Origin: Halomonas sp. THAF5a
GTDB taxonomy: Bacteria; Pseudomonadota; Gammaproteobacteria; Pseudomonadales; Halomonadaceae
Length of the DNA: 64,000 bases
Direction: 5' to 3'
NCBI RefSeq assembly: GCF_009363755.1
Contig: NZ_CP045417.1
Coordinates: 3,038,001-3,102,000 of the forward strand
A model generated the notes under the pieces. That model saw nothing but the letters and a program-made list of their open reading frames with translations. It was not told the DNA's origin and searched no databases. Shown one piece after another: positions 36,285 to 43,477 of the stretch. The position numbers and the translations under genes were made by a program. Within the stretch, counting starts at the first letter, position 1. Each line of letters begins with the position of its first letter.

Positions 36285-38675
36285 CTACTCCCCCGCCGCC
36301 GCGGCGCGGTCGACGGGGGCATCGGTCGCCATGCTCTCGGCCAGCCAGGCGGCCAGCGCCGTGCTCGACGGCGCCTCGCTTCCCGCCTCCGCGTCGATCG
36401 CGACGGCGCCGAGGGACAGGGTGGCGAGCCAGTCGCCCAGGGCCGTGACGCCCTGGGCCGTCAGTCGCCCCTCACCGGTCAGGCAGTGGGGCAGCAGCGC
36501 CCCCAGCGCCTCCAGCATGGCGACCGGGGCCAGAGGCGTCTCGACGTGGGCGCCCGCCGCCAGCAGCACGCCGCGCAGGGTCACGCCCGCCGGGCAGGCC
36601 GGCGCCGAGCCAGGCTCTTTCATGGGCGCGTCCAGCGGCTCGGCCCGCGCCGGGTCCGCGAGGTCCAGGCGCACGCCGCGGGTCAGTCGGCCGCCGCCTT
36701 CCTCGCACAGCCTCGCGATCAGGGTGCGGCGCGGCGCGCCCTCGGGGAGCAGGCAGAGCACGCCGGTGCCGTCGGGCCCGACCAGCACGGGCGCATCGAT
36801 CACCGGCCGGTCGGCGCTCGCGACCCGGCGCAGCAGGTGGGCGATCAGCACGGGGACCAACCGGGCCAGGGTCAGCCGTCCGGCGACCAGTCGATCGCCC
36901 TCGGCCAGGGCGTAGCCCGCCGCCTCGCGCAGCACCCGCAGCCGCGGTCGCCCGCTCACCTCGCCCTCGACCGGCACCAGTCGCGGCCCGAAGGCGGCCG
37001 CAAGCCTCACGAGGGCCGGGCCGCTCGCCGCCTCCAGCCCCCACTCCTGCCCCGCCAGGCGCAGCGTGAAGGCGCGAGGGACGCGGGGCGTGTCGGCCTC
37101 GGCGGCCGGCGCGGTCGCCTCCGCGGCCTCCCGCTCGCCCGCCTGGCGGAGCAGGCCGAGGCGGCACCAGTCGTGCAGGGTGGCCCAGACCTCCCGACGC
37201 AGGGACTCACGGTCGGCCGTACGCTCGTCGCCCGCCGCCTGGGCGGCGCCCGCCAGCGACTCGACGATGGCCTCGAGGTCGAGCCCCTCGGTCGCCAGCA
37301 GCCAGATCAGCGCCGCCGTGTCGTTGGGCCGGTAGAGATCGCCGCGGCGGGTGTCGTAGAGGGCGAGGCACTCCCCGTCGACGATCTCCGCCACGTGGCG
37401 CCGGGCCAGACGCGGGGCCGGCAGCGGTTGCCCCGCGAGTCCCGCGGCCAGCCGCCAGTCGGCCAGGCTCGGCAGCGAGAAACAGGGCAGGTAGCGCGCC
37501 GGATCGGCGGCCGGCAGCAGCCGCCGGAAGCCCCCGGCGCGCGCCCGCTCCGCCTCGGCCTCGGCGAGGAGCGCCGCGGTCTCGTCCCGGCCCGCCTGCT
37601 GGCTCGCCGTCTCGGGGGGCGCCTGGCCGGGGAGGTCGAGCAGCGTCACCAGGTCCCGGACCAGGCCGCCCTTGACGGCCTCCTCGACCCGTCCGCCCGT
37701 GTCCGGGGCGGCGCAGATGCCGAGCGACGGGCTCAGGTTGCACTCGAGGATCCAGGGCGTGAGGGTGTCGTCCACCAGGCAGTCGAGGCCCAGCAGCTCG
37801 TAGCAGCCGCGCGGGTCGGCGCCGGCCTCGGCGGTGCGGGCACGCATGGCGTCCACGGCGGAGATCGCGGTGAGCGCCACCAGGTCCTCGATGCGCGCGA
37901 AGAGCGTCGCGTCGTCGTGCCCCTGGTCGCTCAACCAGGCCCGGTAGCGATCGAGGTCGATGAACTCCACCGGCACCTCGGCGTCGGTGTTCAGGGCGTT
38001 GATGTCCGGATTGGTCAGCTGGCTGAAGGGGTTGTCGGCATCGTCGGGGTCCCAGGGCTCCGAGGCCAGCTTGGCGAAGCCCTGGCGGTAGAGATAGACG
38101 CGCAGCGGATCGAGGGAAGCGATCAGCACATAGAGGCGCAGCACGTACTTGTGGCCACGGATGGTGTGGGGGTTGGCCAGGTACGCCTGCACCAGCCAGT
38201 CCCGGGCCAGGGGCGCCTCGGCGACGTCGGTGAGCACGCGCACGCCCTTGCCCTTGGAGGCATTGGTGGGCTTCAGGATCCAGCGCTGCTCGGGGTGATC
38301 CTGGGCGGCCTGCTGCAGCGCGTGGTAGTCATCGGGCATCACGTAGGCGCGGGGAAAGAATGCCAGCCGCCGGGCCAGGGCATGGTCGGGCCCGTGGCTC
38401 TCCCTGAGGCGCTCGCGCAGGGCGGCCAGGCTCTCGTGCAGGCGACTCTTGACGGTGAGCGCCGCATTGCCCGGGAAGTGGTTCATCCGGCGCGTCGGCG
38501 AGACCCGGCGAAACTGCCCGGCCTGGGGCATGCCGGTGATCCAGGCGGCGTCCCAGTCATCCTCGTCACCGGCCCGCCAGCCCAGGGGCTCCAGGGCCTC
38601 CCGGAAGAAGCGATCCTGTTCCTCGGCCCGCTGGCCGCCCAGCCAGAAACGTCTCGGCGAATGCTGCTGCGTCAT
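36285..38675 (-). CDS. Tubulin-tyrosine-ligase-type ATP-grasp fused to a PqqD-like domain
   Basis: 796 residues from the ATG at 38675 (AGGAG). Residues 1-345 are a TTL-type ATP-grasp ligase: FFPRAYVMP, KPTNASKGKGVRVL (135-148, ATP-binding Lys), RLYVLIASLDPLRVYLYRQG, SQLTNPDIN (218-226, matching the LTN-x-x-IN motif of TTL enzymes) and PWILECNLSPSLG (307-319, metal-binding Glu and Asn). Residues about 428-512 are PqqD-like (ECLALYDTRRGDLYRPNDTA, then LIWLLATEG and LGLL), the fold used as a leader-peptide recognition element in RiPP pathways. Residues 535-780 resemble a degenerate HprK-like kinase domain (VGPDGTG without the P-loop Lys-Ser). TTL enzymes ligate amino acids to protein carboxylates. 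An EAEG peptide gene lies immediately downstream, and an ECF-type promoter precedes this gene. Confidence 0.82.
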   Translation of the reverse strand: MTQQHSPRRFWLGGQRAEEQDRFFREALEPLGWRAGDEDDWDAAWITGMPQAGQFRRVSPTRRMNHFPGNAALTVKSRLHESLAALRERLRESHGPDHALARRLAFFPRAYVMPDDYHALQQAAQDHPEQRWILKPTNASKGKGVRVLTDVAEAPLARDWLVQAYLANPHTIRGHKYVLRLYVLIASLDPLRVYLYRQGFAKLASEPWDPDDADNPFSQLTNPDINALNTDAEVPVEFIDLDRYRAWLSDQGHDDATLFARIEDLVALTAISAVDAMRARTAEAGADPRGCYELLGLDCLVDDTLTPWILECNLSPSLGICAAPDTGGRVEEAVKGGLVRDLVTLLDLPGQAPPETASQQAGRDETAALLAEAEAERARAGGFRRLLPAADPARYLPCFSLPSLADWRLAAGLAGQPLPAPRLARRHVAEIVDGECLALYDTRRGDLYRPNDTAALIWLLATEGLDLEAIVESLAGAAQAAGDERTADRESLRREVWATLHDWCRLGLLRQAGEREAAEATAPAAEADTPRVPRAFTLRLAGQEWGLEAASGPALVRLAAAFGPRLVPVEGEVSGRPRLRVLREAAGYALAEGDRLVAGRLTLARLVPVLIAHLLRRVASADRPVIDAPVLVGPDGTGVLCLLPEGAPRRTLIARLCEEGGGRLTRGVRLDLADPARAEPLDAPMKEPGSAPACPAGVTLRGVLLAAGAHVETPLAPVAMLEALGALLPHCLTGEGRLTAQGVTALGDWLATLSLGAVAIDAEAGSEAPSSTALAAWLAESMATDAPVDRAAAAGE

Positions 38676-38734
38676 GCGCGGGTTCTCCTGTGCGGCCCTG
38701 GGGGGATGCCGTGGTGATGGTCACCGGTCGTTCG

Positions 38735-38760
38735 GTCGCCGGGGCTCGGTGCTCCTTACA
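38735..38760 (-). promoter_or_regulatory. ECF-type promoter for the ATP-grasp/PqqD gene
   Basis: On the minus strand TGTAAGG (38760-38754), 15 bases, CGAC (38738-38735), 59 bases before the start codon. Confidence 0.8.
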
Positions 38761-38867
38761 GCGATAGCAAGTGTCGAGCGATCTGTCGCGTCTCGAGACG
38801 CTCGACCCATCGGCAAGCAGGGCACGAGCTCGCGATGGGCAACGGCCAAGGCCGCCGCCTGTCGGAC

Positions 38868-38910
38868 ACGATGACGCCCTGGCCGGTCGTCCCGGCCAGG
38901 GCGTCATCGT
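38868..38910 (-). terminator. Long hairpin after the haloacid dehalogenase gene
   Basis: A 19-base perfect stem (ACGATGACGCCCTGGCCGG and its complement at 38892-38910) with a 5-base loop, 30 bases past the stop on the minus strand. It separates that gene from the ECF promoter at 38735-38760. Confidence 0.75.
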
Positions 38911-38940
38911 GCGGGGCATCTCGGGGCGACGCTCGCCGGC

Positions 38941-39624
38941 TCAGCCCAGCCGCTCGGCCAGGGCGTCGAGATCGGGCACGGTGAGGTCGGGGTCGATGCC
39001 CCAGGGATCGAAGGGCGCATCCGGGCTGCGCCGCACCCAGGCGGCGTGCAGGCCGGCGTGGCGCGCGCCGATCACGTCGAAGGCGTTGCTGGAGATCAGC
39101 CAGGTGTCGCCGGGCTCGCTCTCCAGGCGATAGCGCAGATGGGCGTAGACCGCCGGGTCGGGCTTGAAGCGCTTGACCTCATCGGCGCTAACCACGTCGT
39201 CGAAGTGCTGGCGCAGGCCGGACTGTTCGAGCAGCCCCTCGACCGCCTCGCGTCCGCCGTTGGAGAAGGCCACGCAGCTCATCCCCGCCGCGACGAGGCG
39301 CGCAAGCGCCGCCGAGGCCTCCGGGAAGGCCGGCAGGCGCGCATAGACGCCCATCAGGTGCTCCTTGTCGGTCTCCGAGAAGCGCGTCTGCAGGGCGCGA
39401 TCGGTGAACTCCAGCGCCTCGCGGGTGCAGCGGGCGAAGTCGACGTAGGCCCCCATCAGGCCGCGGCGGAAGCTGTACTCGAGCTGCTTGTCGCGCCAGC
39501 GCCGCGAGAACTCGGGCGCCAGGTCCGAGCGCTCCTGTCCGGCGAGGCGAAGGGCGAGTTCGTCGACCACGCCGTGGGTATCGATCAGGGTCCCGTAGAC
39601 GTCGAAGGCGAGTATCGTGGCCAT
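38941..39624 (-). CDS. Haloacid dehalogenase, type II (HAD superfamily)
   Basis: 227 residues from the ATG at 39624 (AAGGAG seven bases upstream); an ATG at 39630 is too close to the site. HAD motif I is AFDVYGTLIDTHG with nucleophile Asp, followed by motif II FSNGG, motif III KRFKPDPAVYAHLRYRL and motif IV SSNAFDVIGARHAG. The SSNAFD motif is typical of L-2-haloacid dehalogenases, though many relatives act on other substrates. It sits between the ECF cluster and the ectoine locus, 75 bases from eutC on the same strand. Confidence 0.88.
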   Translation of the reverse strand: MATILAFDVYGTLIDTHGVVDELALRLAGQERSDLAPEFSRRWRDKQLEYSFRRGLMGAYVDFARCTREALEFTDRALQTRFSETDKEHLMGVYARLPAFPEASAALARLVAAGMSCVAFSNGGREAVEGLLEQSGLRQHFDDVVSADEVKRFKPDPAVYAHLRYRLESEPGDTWLISSNAFDVIGARHAGLHAAWVRRSPDAPFDPWGIDPDLTVPDLDALAERLG

Positions 39625-39699
39625 CTCCATGCTCCTTCCATCGGTTAAGGTCTCAAGCGTGCGCCAGGCGGGCCGCCGCGACAAGTCGTCGGGCCGGTC

Positions 39700-40647
39700 T
39701 CAGCCGGCCGCGAGCCGCGACAGGGCGAAGCCCGCGATGGCGGTGTCCTGCACGCCGGTGCCGGTGAGGTCGCACACCGTGATCGTCGCCTCGGAAAGCC
39801 GCAGGCGCTGGCCCTCGGCGATCACCCGGCCCAGCTCATGGACCTTGAAGGGCGCCTCGCCGCCGGCGAAGGCCTTGAGCTCGCCGTTGACCTCGCTCTG
39901 GGCCCGGGTGTCGCAGACGAAGGCGTCGGCGCGGGTCAGTACCGAGGCGTCGAGCTCGCGCTTCTCGGGGCTGTCCGCGCCCATGGCGGTGACGTGCACC
40001 CCTTCCGGGAGGTTCCGGGCGTGAACGAGCGGCGTGCTCGACGGGGTGGCGGTGACGACGATGTCGGCCGTCGCGCAGGCGCTCGCCACCGCGTCGTGCA
40101 CGGTCACCGCGAGCCCCGCGGCGCGCAGCCGTTCGGAGCAGGCCTCGGCGCCCTCGCGGCGGCGCGCCCAGAGATCCACGGTGTCGATGTCGCGCACCAG
40201 CCGCAGCGCGAGGACCTGCTGCTCGGCCTGCTCCCCCGCGCCGAGCACCGCGACCCGGCGGCTGTCCGGGCGCGACAGGTGCTTCGCCGCGATGGCGCCG
40301 GCCAGCGCCGTGCGCACCCGGGTAAGGTAGCCCTCGTCGAAGAGCACCGCCTCCACCTGGCCGGTACGGGCCGAGAACACCATCATCAGGCCGTTGAGGC
40401 TCGCCAGGCCCAGCCGCGGATTGTCGAAGAAGCCGGGGCTGACCTTGATGGCGAAGCGTTCGGCGCCGCGGATATGGGCGGTCTTGACGTCGACCTCGCC
40501 GTTGGCCTCCTCGATGGCCATGGAGAGGATCGGCGGCTGCACCACCTCGCCGCGACCCAGCGCCGCGAAGCCCGCCTCCACGGCGGCGAGGGCCGCGTGG
40601 TCGAGGCCGACGGCGGCCTCGATGGCCTCGCGCTGATAGAGCTGCAT
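39700..40647 (-). CDS. eutC: Ectoine utilisation protein EutC (ornithine cyclodeaminase family)
   Basis: 315 residues from the ATG at 40647 (GGAGG eight bases upstream). The mu-crystallin/ornithine cyclodeaminase fold is shown by VDVKTAHIRGAERFAIKVSP, GLMMVFSARTGQVEAVLFDE, VAVLGAGEQAEQQVLALRLV, and ATADIVVTATPSSTPLV. In ectoine catabolism this protein pairs with EutB; the exact reaction is not settled. eutB and doeA/doeB/doeX are in the same locus, which supports the EutC name over a general cyclodeaminase. Confidence 0.84.
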   Translation of the reverse strand: MQLYQREAIEAAVGLDHAALAAVEAGFAALGRGEVVQPPILSMAIEEANGEVDVKTAHIRGAERFAIKVSPGFFDNPRLGLASLNGLMMVFSARTGQVEAVLFDEGYLTRVRTALAGAIAAKHLSRPDSRRVAVLGAGEQAEQQVLALRLVRDIDTVDLWARRREGAEACSERLRAAGLAVTVHDAVASACATADIVVTATPSSTPLVHARNLPEGVHVTAMGADSPEKRELDASVLTRADAFVCDTRAQSEVNGELKAFAGGEAPFKVHELGRVIAEGQRLRLSEATITVCDLTGTGVQDTAIAGFALSRLAAG

Positions 40648-40712
40648 GGAAAAACCTCCAGACACAAGTCAGGGAGTGGCAAGTAGAAAGTAACAAGTGG
40701 AAAGGCATGCGT

Positions 40713-40768
40713 GGCCAAGCGGCCAAGCGGCCAAGCCCAGGCTCATGTAGCCAAGCCCAGGCTCATGT
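40713..40768. repeat. Short tandem repeats between eutC and eutB
   Basis: Three copies of GGCCAAGC (40713-40736) lead into two copies of a 20-base unit (40729-40748 and 40749-40768) with the core CCAAGCCCAGGCTCATGT. The 211-base gap also has AGTGGCAAGTAGAAAG near eutC and an inverted GCCACTT near eutB. No gene or promoter seen. Confidence 0.75.
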
Positions 40769-40858
40769 GGCCAGTGACAGATCGCAAGAGGCGCGTTCTA
40801 CTCGCTGCCCACTCCTTGGCGGCTCGGCGCTTGCCACTTGGGGCTGTCCGCAGGGCAT

Positions 40859-41851
40859 TCAGCGTCCCGCCAGGGCCCGGGCGCGGTCAAGGGTGGCAAG
40901 CGACACCGCGTTGCCGGAGAGGATCAGCGCCACGCGCTGGCCGCGCACGTCGAGGCCGTGCTCGCTCAGCGCCGCGAGCCCCACCGCGGCGGCGCCCTCC
41001 ACCAGCACCTTCTCGTGCTCGAGGAGCGTCACCATGGCCTCGGCGATGGCGCGCTCCGAGACCTGGCAGTGGTCGTCCATCACCTCGCGCACCAGCGCCA
41101 GGGTGCAGCGGTTGTCCGCCCCGATGCCGCCGCCCAGCGAATCGCCCAGGCTCTCGACCTCCTCGACCGCCACCGGGCGGCCCGCCTGGAGGCTTTCCCA
41201 CATCGCCGCGCCCCGGGAGAGACTCACCCCGGTGACCCGGCAGGCGGGGCGGATCGCCTTCACCGCGGCGCCGATACCGCCCAGCAGGCCGCCCCCGGAG
41301 AGCCCGACGATGACGCGGTCGAGATCCGGGGCGTCCTCCATCAGCTCCAGGCCGATGGTGCCCTGCCCCGCCGCGACCAGGGGATCATCGAAGGGCGGGA
41401 TCAGCGTCATGCCGCGTTCGCGCACCTGCCGGTCGACCTCCTCGAAGGCCTCGTCCTGGCTGGCCCCGACGCGCCTCACCTCGGCGCCCAGCGCCTCGAT
41501 GGCGGCGACCTTGTCGGGCGGCACCAGGTGCGACAGGCAGATCGCCGCTGGCACGCCCTGGCGCGCGGCGGCGTGGGCCACCGCCCGGCCGTGGTTGCCG
41601 GTGGAGGCGGTCACCACCCCGACCGCCAGGGCCTCGCGGCCGTGGCGTTCGATCAGCGCGGCGATCATGTTCGTGGCCCCGCGCAGCTTGAAGGCCCCGG
41701 TGGGCTGCAGGGTCTCGAGCTTGAGCAGGATCTCGGCATCGAAACGCGCCGAGAGCGCCGCCGAGCGCACCAGCGGCGTGCGCACCGTCTCGCCGGCGAG
41801 GCGGCGGCGCGCCTGGTAGAGATGCGCCAGGGTGACCCCGTGGTGATGCAT
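40859..41851 (-). CDS. eutB: Ectoine utilisation protein EutB (threonine dehydratase-like, PLP)
   Basis: 330 residues from the ATG at 41851 (GGGAG six bases upstream). Fold-type II PLP enzyme: the Schiff-base Lys is in TGAFKLRGATNM, the phosphate-binding loop is VGLSGGGLLGG, and STGNHGRAVAHAA is the substrate loop. It resembles threonine/serine dehydratase and is called EutB beside eutC in ectoine gene clusters. Reaction: PLP-dependent elimination of a hydroxylated amino acid, probably from hydroxyectoine breakdown. Two hairpins lie between this gene and doeD. Confidence 0.84.
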   Translation of the reverse strand: MHHHGVTLAHLYQARRRLAGETVRTPLVRSAALSARFDAEILLKLETLQPTGAFKLRGATNMIAALIERHGREALAVGVVTASTGNHGRAVAHAAARQGVPAAICLSHLVPPDKVAAIEALGAEVRRVGASQDEAFEEVDRQVRERGMTLIPPFDDPLVAAGQGTIGLELMEDAPDLDRVIVGLSGGGLLGGIGAAVKAIRPACRVTGVSLSRGAAMWESLQAGRPVAVEEVESLGDSLGGGIGADNRCTLALVREVMDDHCQVSERAIAEAMVTLLEHEKVLVEGAAAVGLAALSEHGLDVRGQRVALILSGNAVSLATLDRARALAGR

Positions 41852-41870
41852 CCGGTTCTCCCACAACGGC

Positions 41871-41935
41871 GTCGCCGCGGGCGAGCCCGCGGCGACGAGG
41901 AAAGATGGCGCCGGCCCCGGGCGGGACCGGCGCCG
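41871..41935 (-). promoter_or_regulatory. Two hairpins between doeD and eutB
   Basis: GTCGCCGCGGGC pairs with its complement at 41885-41896 (2-base gap). GGCGCCGG at 41907-41914 pairs with CCGGCGCC at 41928-41935. Neither has a T tract. They could attenuate read-through or protect the doeD message end. Confidence 0.5.
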
Positions 41936-41944
41936 GACGGGCCG

Positions 41945-43372
41945 TCAGGCGCCGGTGACGGCCAGGCCCTTGACGGCGCCCTCGCGGACCAGCTCGTCGA
42001 GCACCGCATCCACGGCGCGACGGGCCCGGGCGACGATCTCGTCGACCTCCTCGCGACTGGTGGTCAGCGGCGGCGCGAAGCCCAGGATGTCGCCCTGGGG
42101 CATGGCGCGGGCGATCAGGTTCTCCTCGAGCGCCGCGGCGGCGATGCGCGGGCCGACCTTGAGCGCCGGGTCGAAGTCCTGGCGGCGGGCAGGGTCGGCG
42201 GCGAACTGCAGCGCCGCCAGCATGCCCACGCCGCGCACGTTGCCGACGATGGGGTGGTCGCCGAAGGCGGCCTGCATCTGCTGCTGCAGGTAGGCGCCGG
42301 TCTCGGCGGCGTTCTGGGTCAGCCCCTCGCGCTCGATGATCTCGAGGTTGGCCAGGCCCGCGGCGCAGCCCAGGGCGTGGCCGGAGTAGGTCCAGCCGTG
42401 GCCGATCGGGCCGTACTCGCCGGTGCCGGCTTCCAGCACCTTCCAGACGCGATCGCCGACGATCACCCCGGAGAGCGGCTGGTAGGCGCTGGTCAGGCCC
42501 TTGGCCACGGTGATCAGGTCGGGCTTGATGCCGTAGAAGTGGCTGCCGAAGTCGGTGCCGATGCGCCCGAAGCCGCAGACGACCTCATCGGCGATCAGCA
42601 GCACGTCGTACTTGGCCAGCACCGCCTGGATCTCGGTCCAGTAGCCCTCCGGCGGCGGCACGATGCCGCCGGTGCCGAGCACCGGCTCGCCGATGAAGGC
42701 GGCCACGGTGTCCGGCCCCTCGGCGAGGATCATCTCCTCGAGCTTGGTGGCGCAGTGCCTGGAGAACTCGCGCTCGCTCATGCCCTCGAGCTGTGCGGCG
42801 CGCTGGTAGTAGAACGGCGCCTCGGTGTGACGGATGGTGTCGATGGGCAGGTCGAAGTGGTCGTGGAACGCCTTGAGGCCGGTCAGCGAGCCGGAGGCGA
42901 TGCCGGAGCCGTGGTAGCCGCGCATCCGCGAGATCACCTTCTTCTTCTGCGGCAGCCCGCGCACGTTGTTGTAGTAGCGCACGATCTTGAGCTGGGTCTC
43001 GTTGGCATCAGAGCCGGACATGCCGTAGTAGACCTTGGACATGCCGGGGCCGGCGAGCTCGAGGACCTTCTCGGAGAGCGCGATCTGCGGCTCGTTGGAG
43101 TGCCCCACGTAGGTGTGGTAGTAGGAAAGCTCGAGGGCCTGGCGATAGATCGCCTCGGCCACCTCGGTGCGGCCATAGCCGATATTGACGCAGTACAGGC
43201 CGGCGAAGCCGTCGATGAACTCGCGGCCATCCTTGTCGACGATGTGGATGCCCTTGCCGCCGCTGATCACCCGGCCCGGCGCGTCGCCATGGGCGAAGTC
43301 GCGCAGGTGGGTGGAGGCGTGGAAGGTCACCTTGCGGTCGCGCTCGATCAGGTCCCGGTGCTGCTGGCTCAT
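41945..43372 (-). CDS. doeD: Diaminobutyrate aminotransferase of ectoine catabolism, DoeD
   Basis: 475 residues, class III PLP aminotransferase. LYCVNIGYGRTEVAEAI, YYGMSGSDANETQLKIVRYY, GYHGSG, LIADEVVCGFGRIGTDFG and the PLP-Lys in LITVAKGLTSAYQPLSG are all present. In the Halomonas pathway DoeD turns L-2,4-diaminobutyrate into aspartate semialdehyde, which DoeC oxidises. doeC lies immediately upstream on the same strand with a hairpin in the gap. Related proteins transaminate putrescine or pyruvate, so the name rests on the locus. Confidence 0.88.
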   Translation of the reverse strand: MSQQHRDLIERDRKVTFHASTHLRDFAHGDAPGRVISGGKGIHIVDKDGREFIDGFAGLYCVNIGYGRTEVAEAIYRQALELSYYHTYVGHSNEPQIALSEKVLELAGPGMSKVYYGMSGSDANETQLKIVRYYNNVRGLPQKKKVISRMRGYHGSGIASGSLTGLKAFHDHFDLPIDTIRHTEAPFYYQRAAQLEGMSEREFSRHCATKLEEMILAEGPDTVAAFIGEPVLGTGGIVPPPEGYWTEIQAVLAKYDVLLIADEVVCGFGRIGTDFGSHFYGIKPDLITVAKGLTSAYQPLSGVIVGDRVWKVLEAGTGEYGPIGHGWTYSGHALGCAAGLANLEIIEREGLTQNAAETGAYLQQQMQAAFGDHPIVGNVRGVGMLAALQFAADPARRQDFDPALKVGPRIAAAALEENLIARAMPQGDILGFAPPLTTSREEVDEIVARARRAVDAVLDELVREGAVKGLAVTGA

Positions 43373-43398
43373 CGTGTTCTCTCTTTGATCATCGAAGG

Positions 43399-43418
43399 CT
43401 CCCCGCCGCGGCGGGGAG
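43399..43418 (-). promoter_or_regulatory. Hairpin between doeC and doeD
   Basis: CTCCCCGCC, GC, GGCGGGGAG: a nine-base stem in the 105-base gap. No T tract. Confidence 0.5.
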
Positions 43419-43477
43419 GGTGGTGATAACGATCTGGCATGGCTCGGCGCCCTTGCCGTGGCGCCCGGGCCTGCGGC

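Noticed and set aside
36126..38717. 863-codon open frame antisense to the ATP-grasp/PqqD gene
   Set aside because: It lies opposite a gene with clear ATP-grasp and PqqD motifs. Its product is low-complexity Arg/Gly/Gln-rich, typical of antisense frames in GC-rich DNA.
40713..40768. Attachment site or small RNA
   Set aside because: Only short direct repeats; no integrase, tRNA or stable fold nearby.
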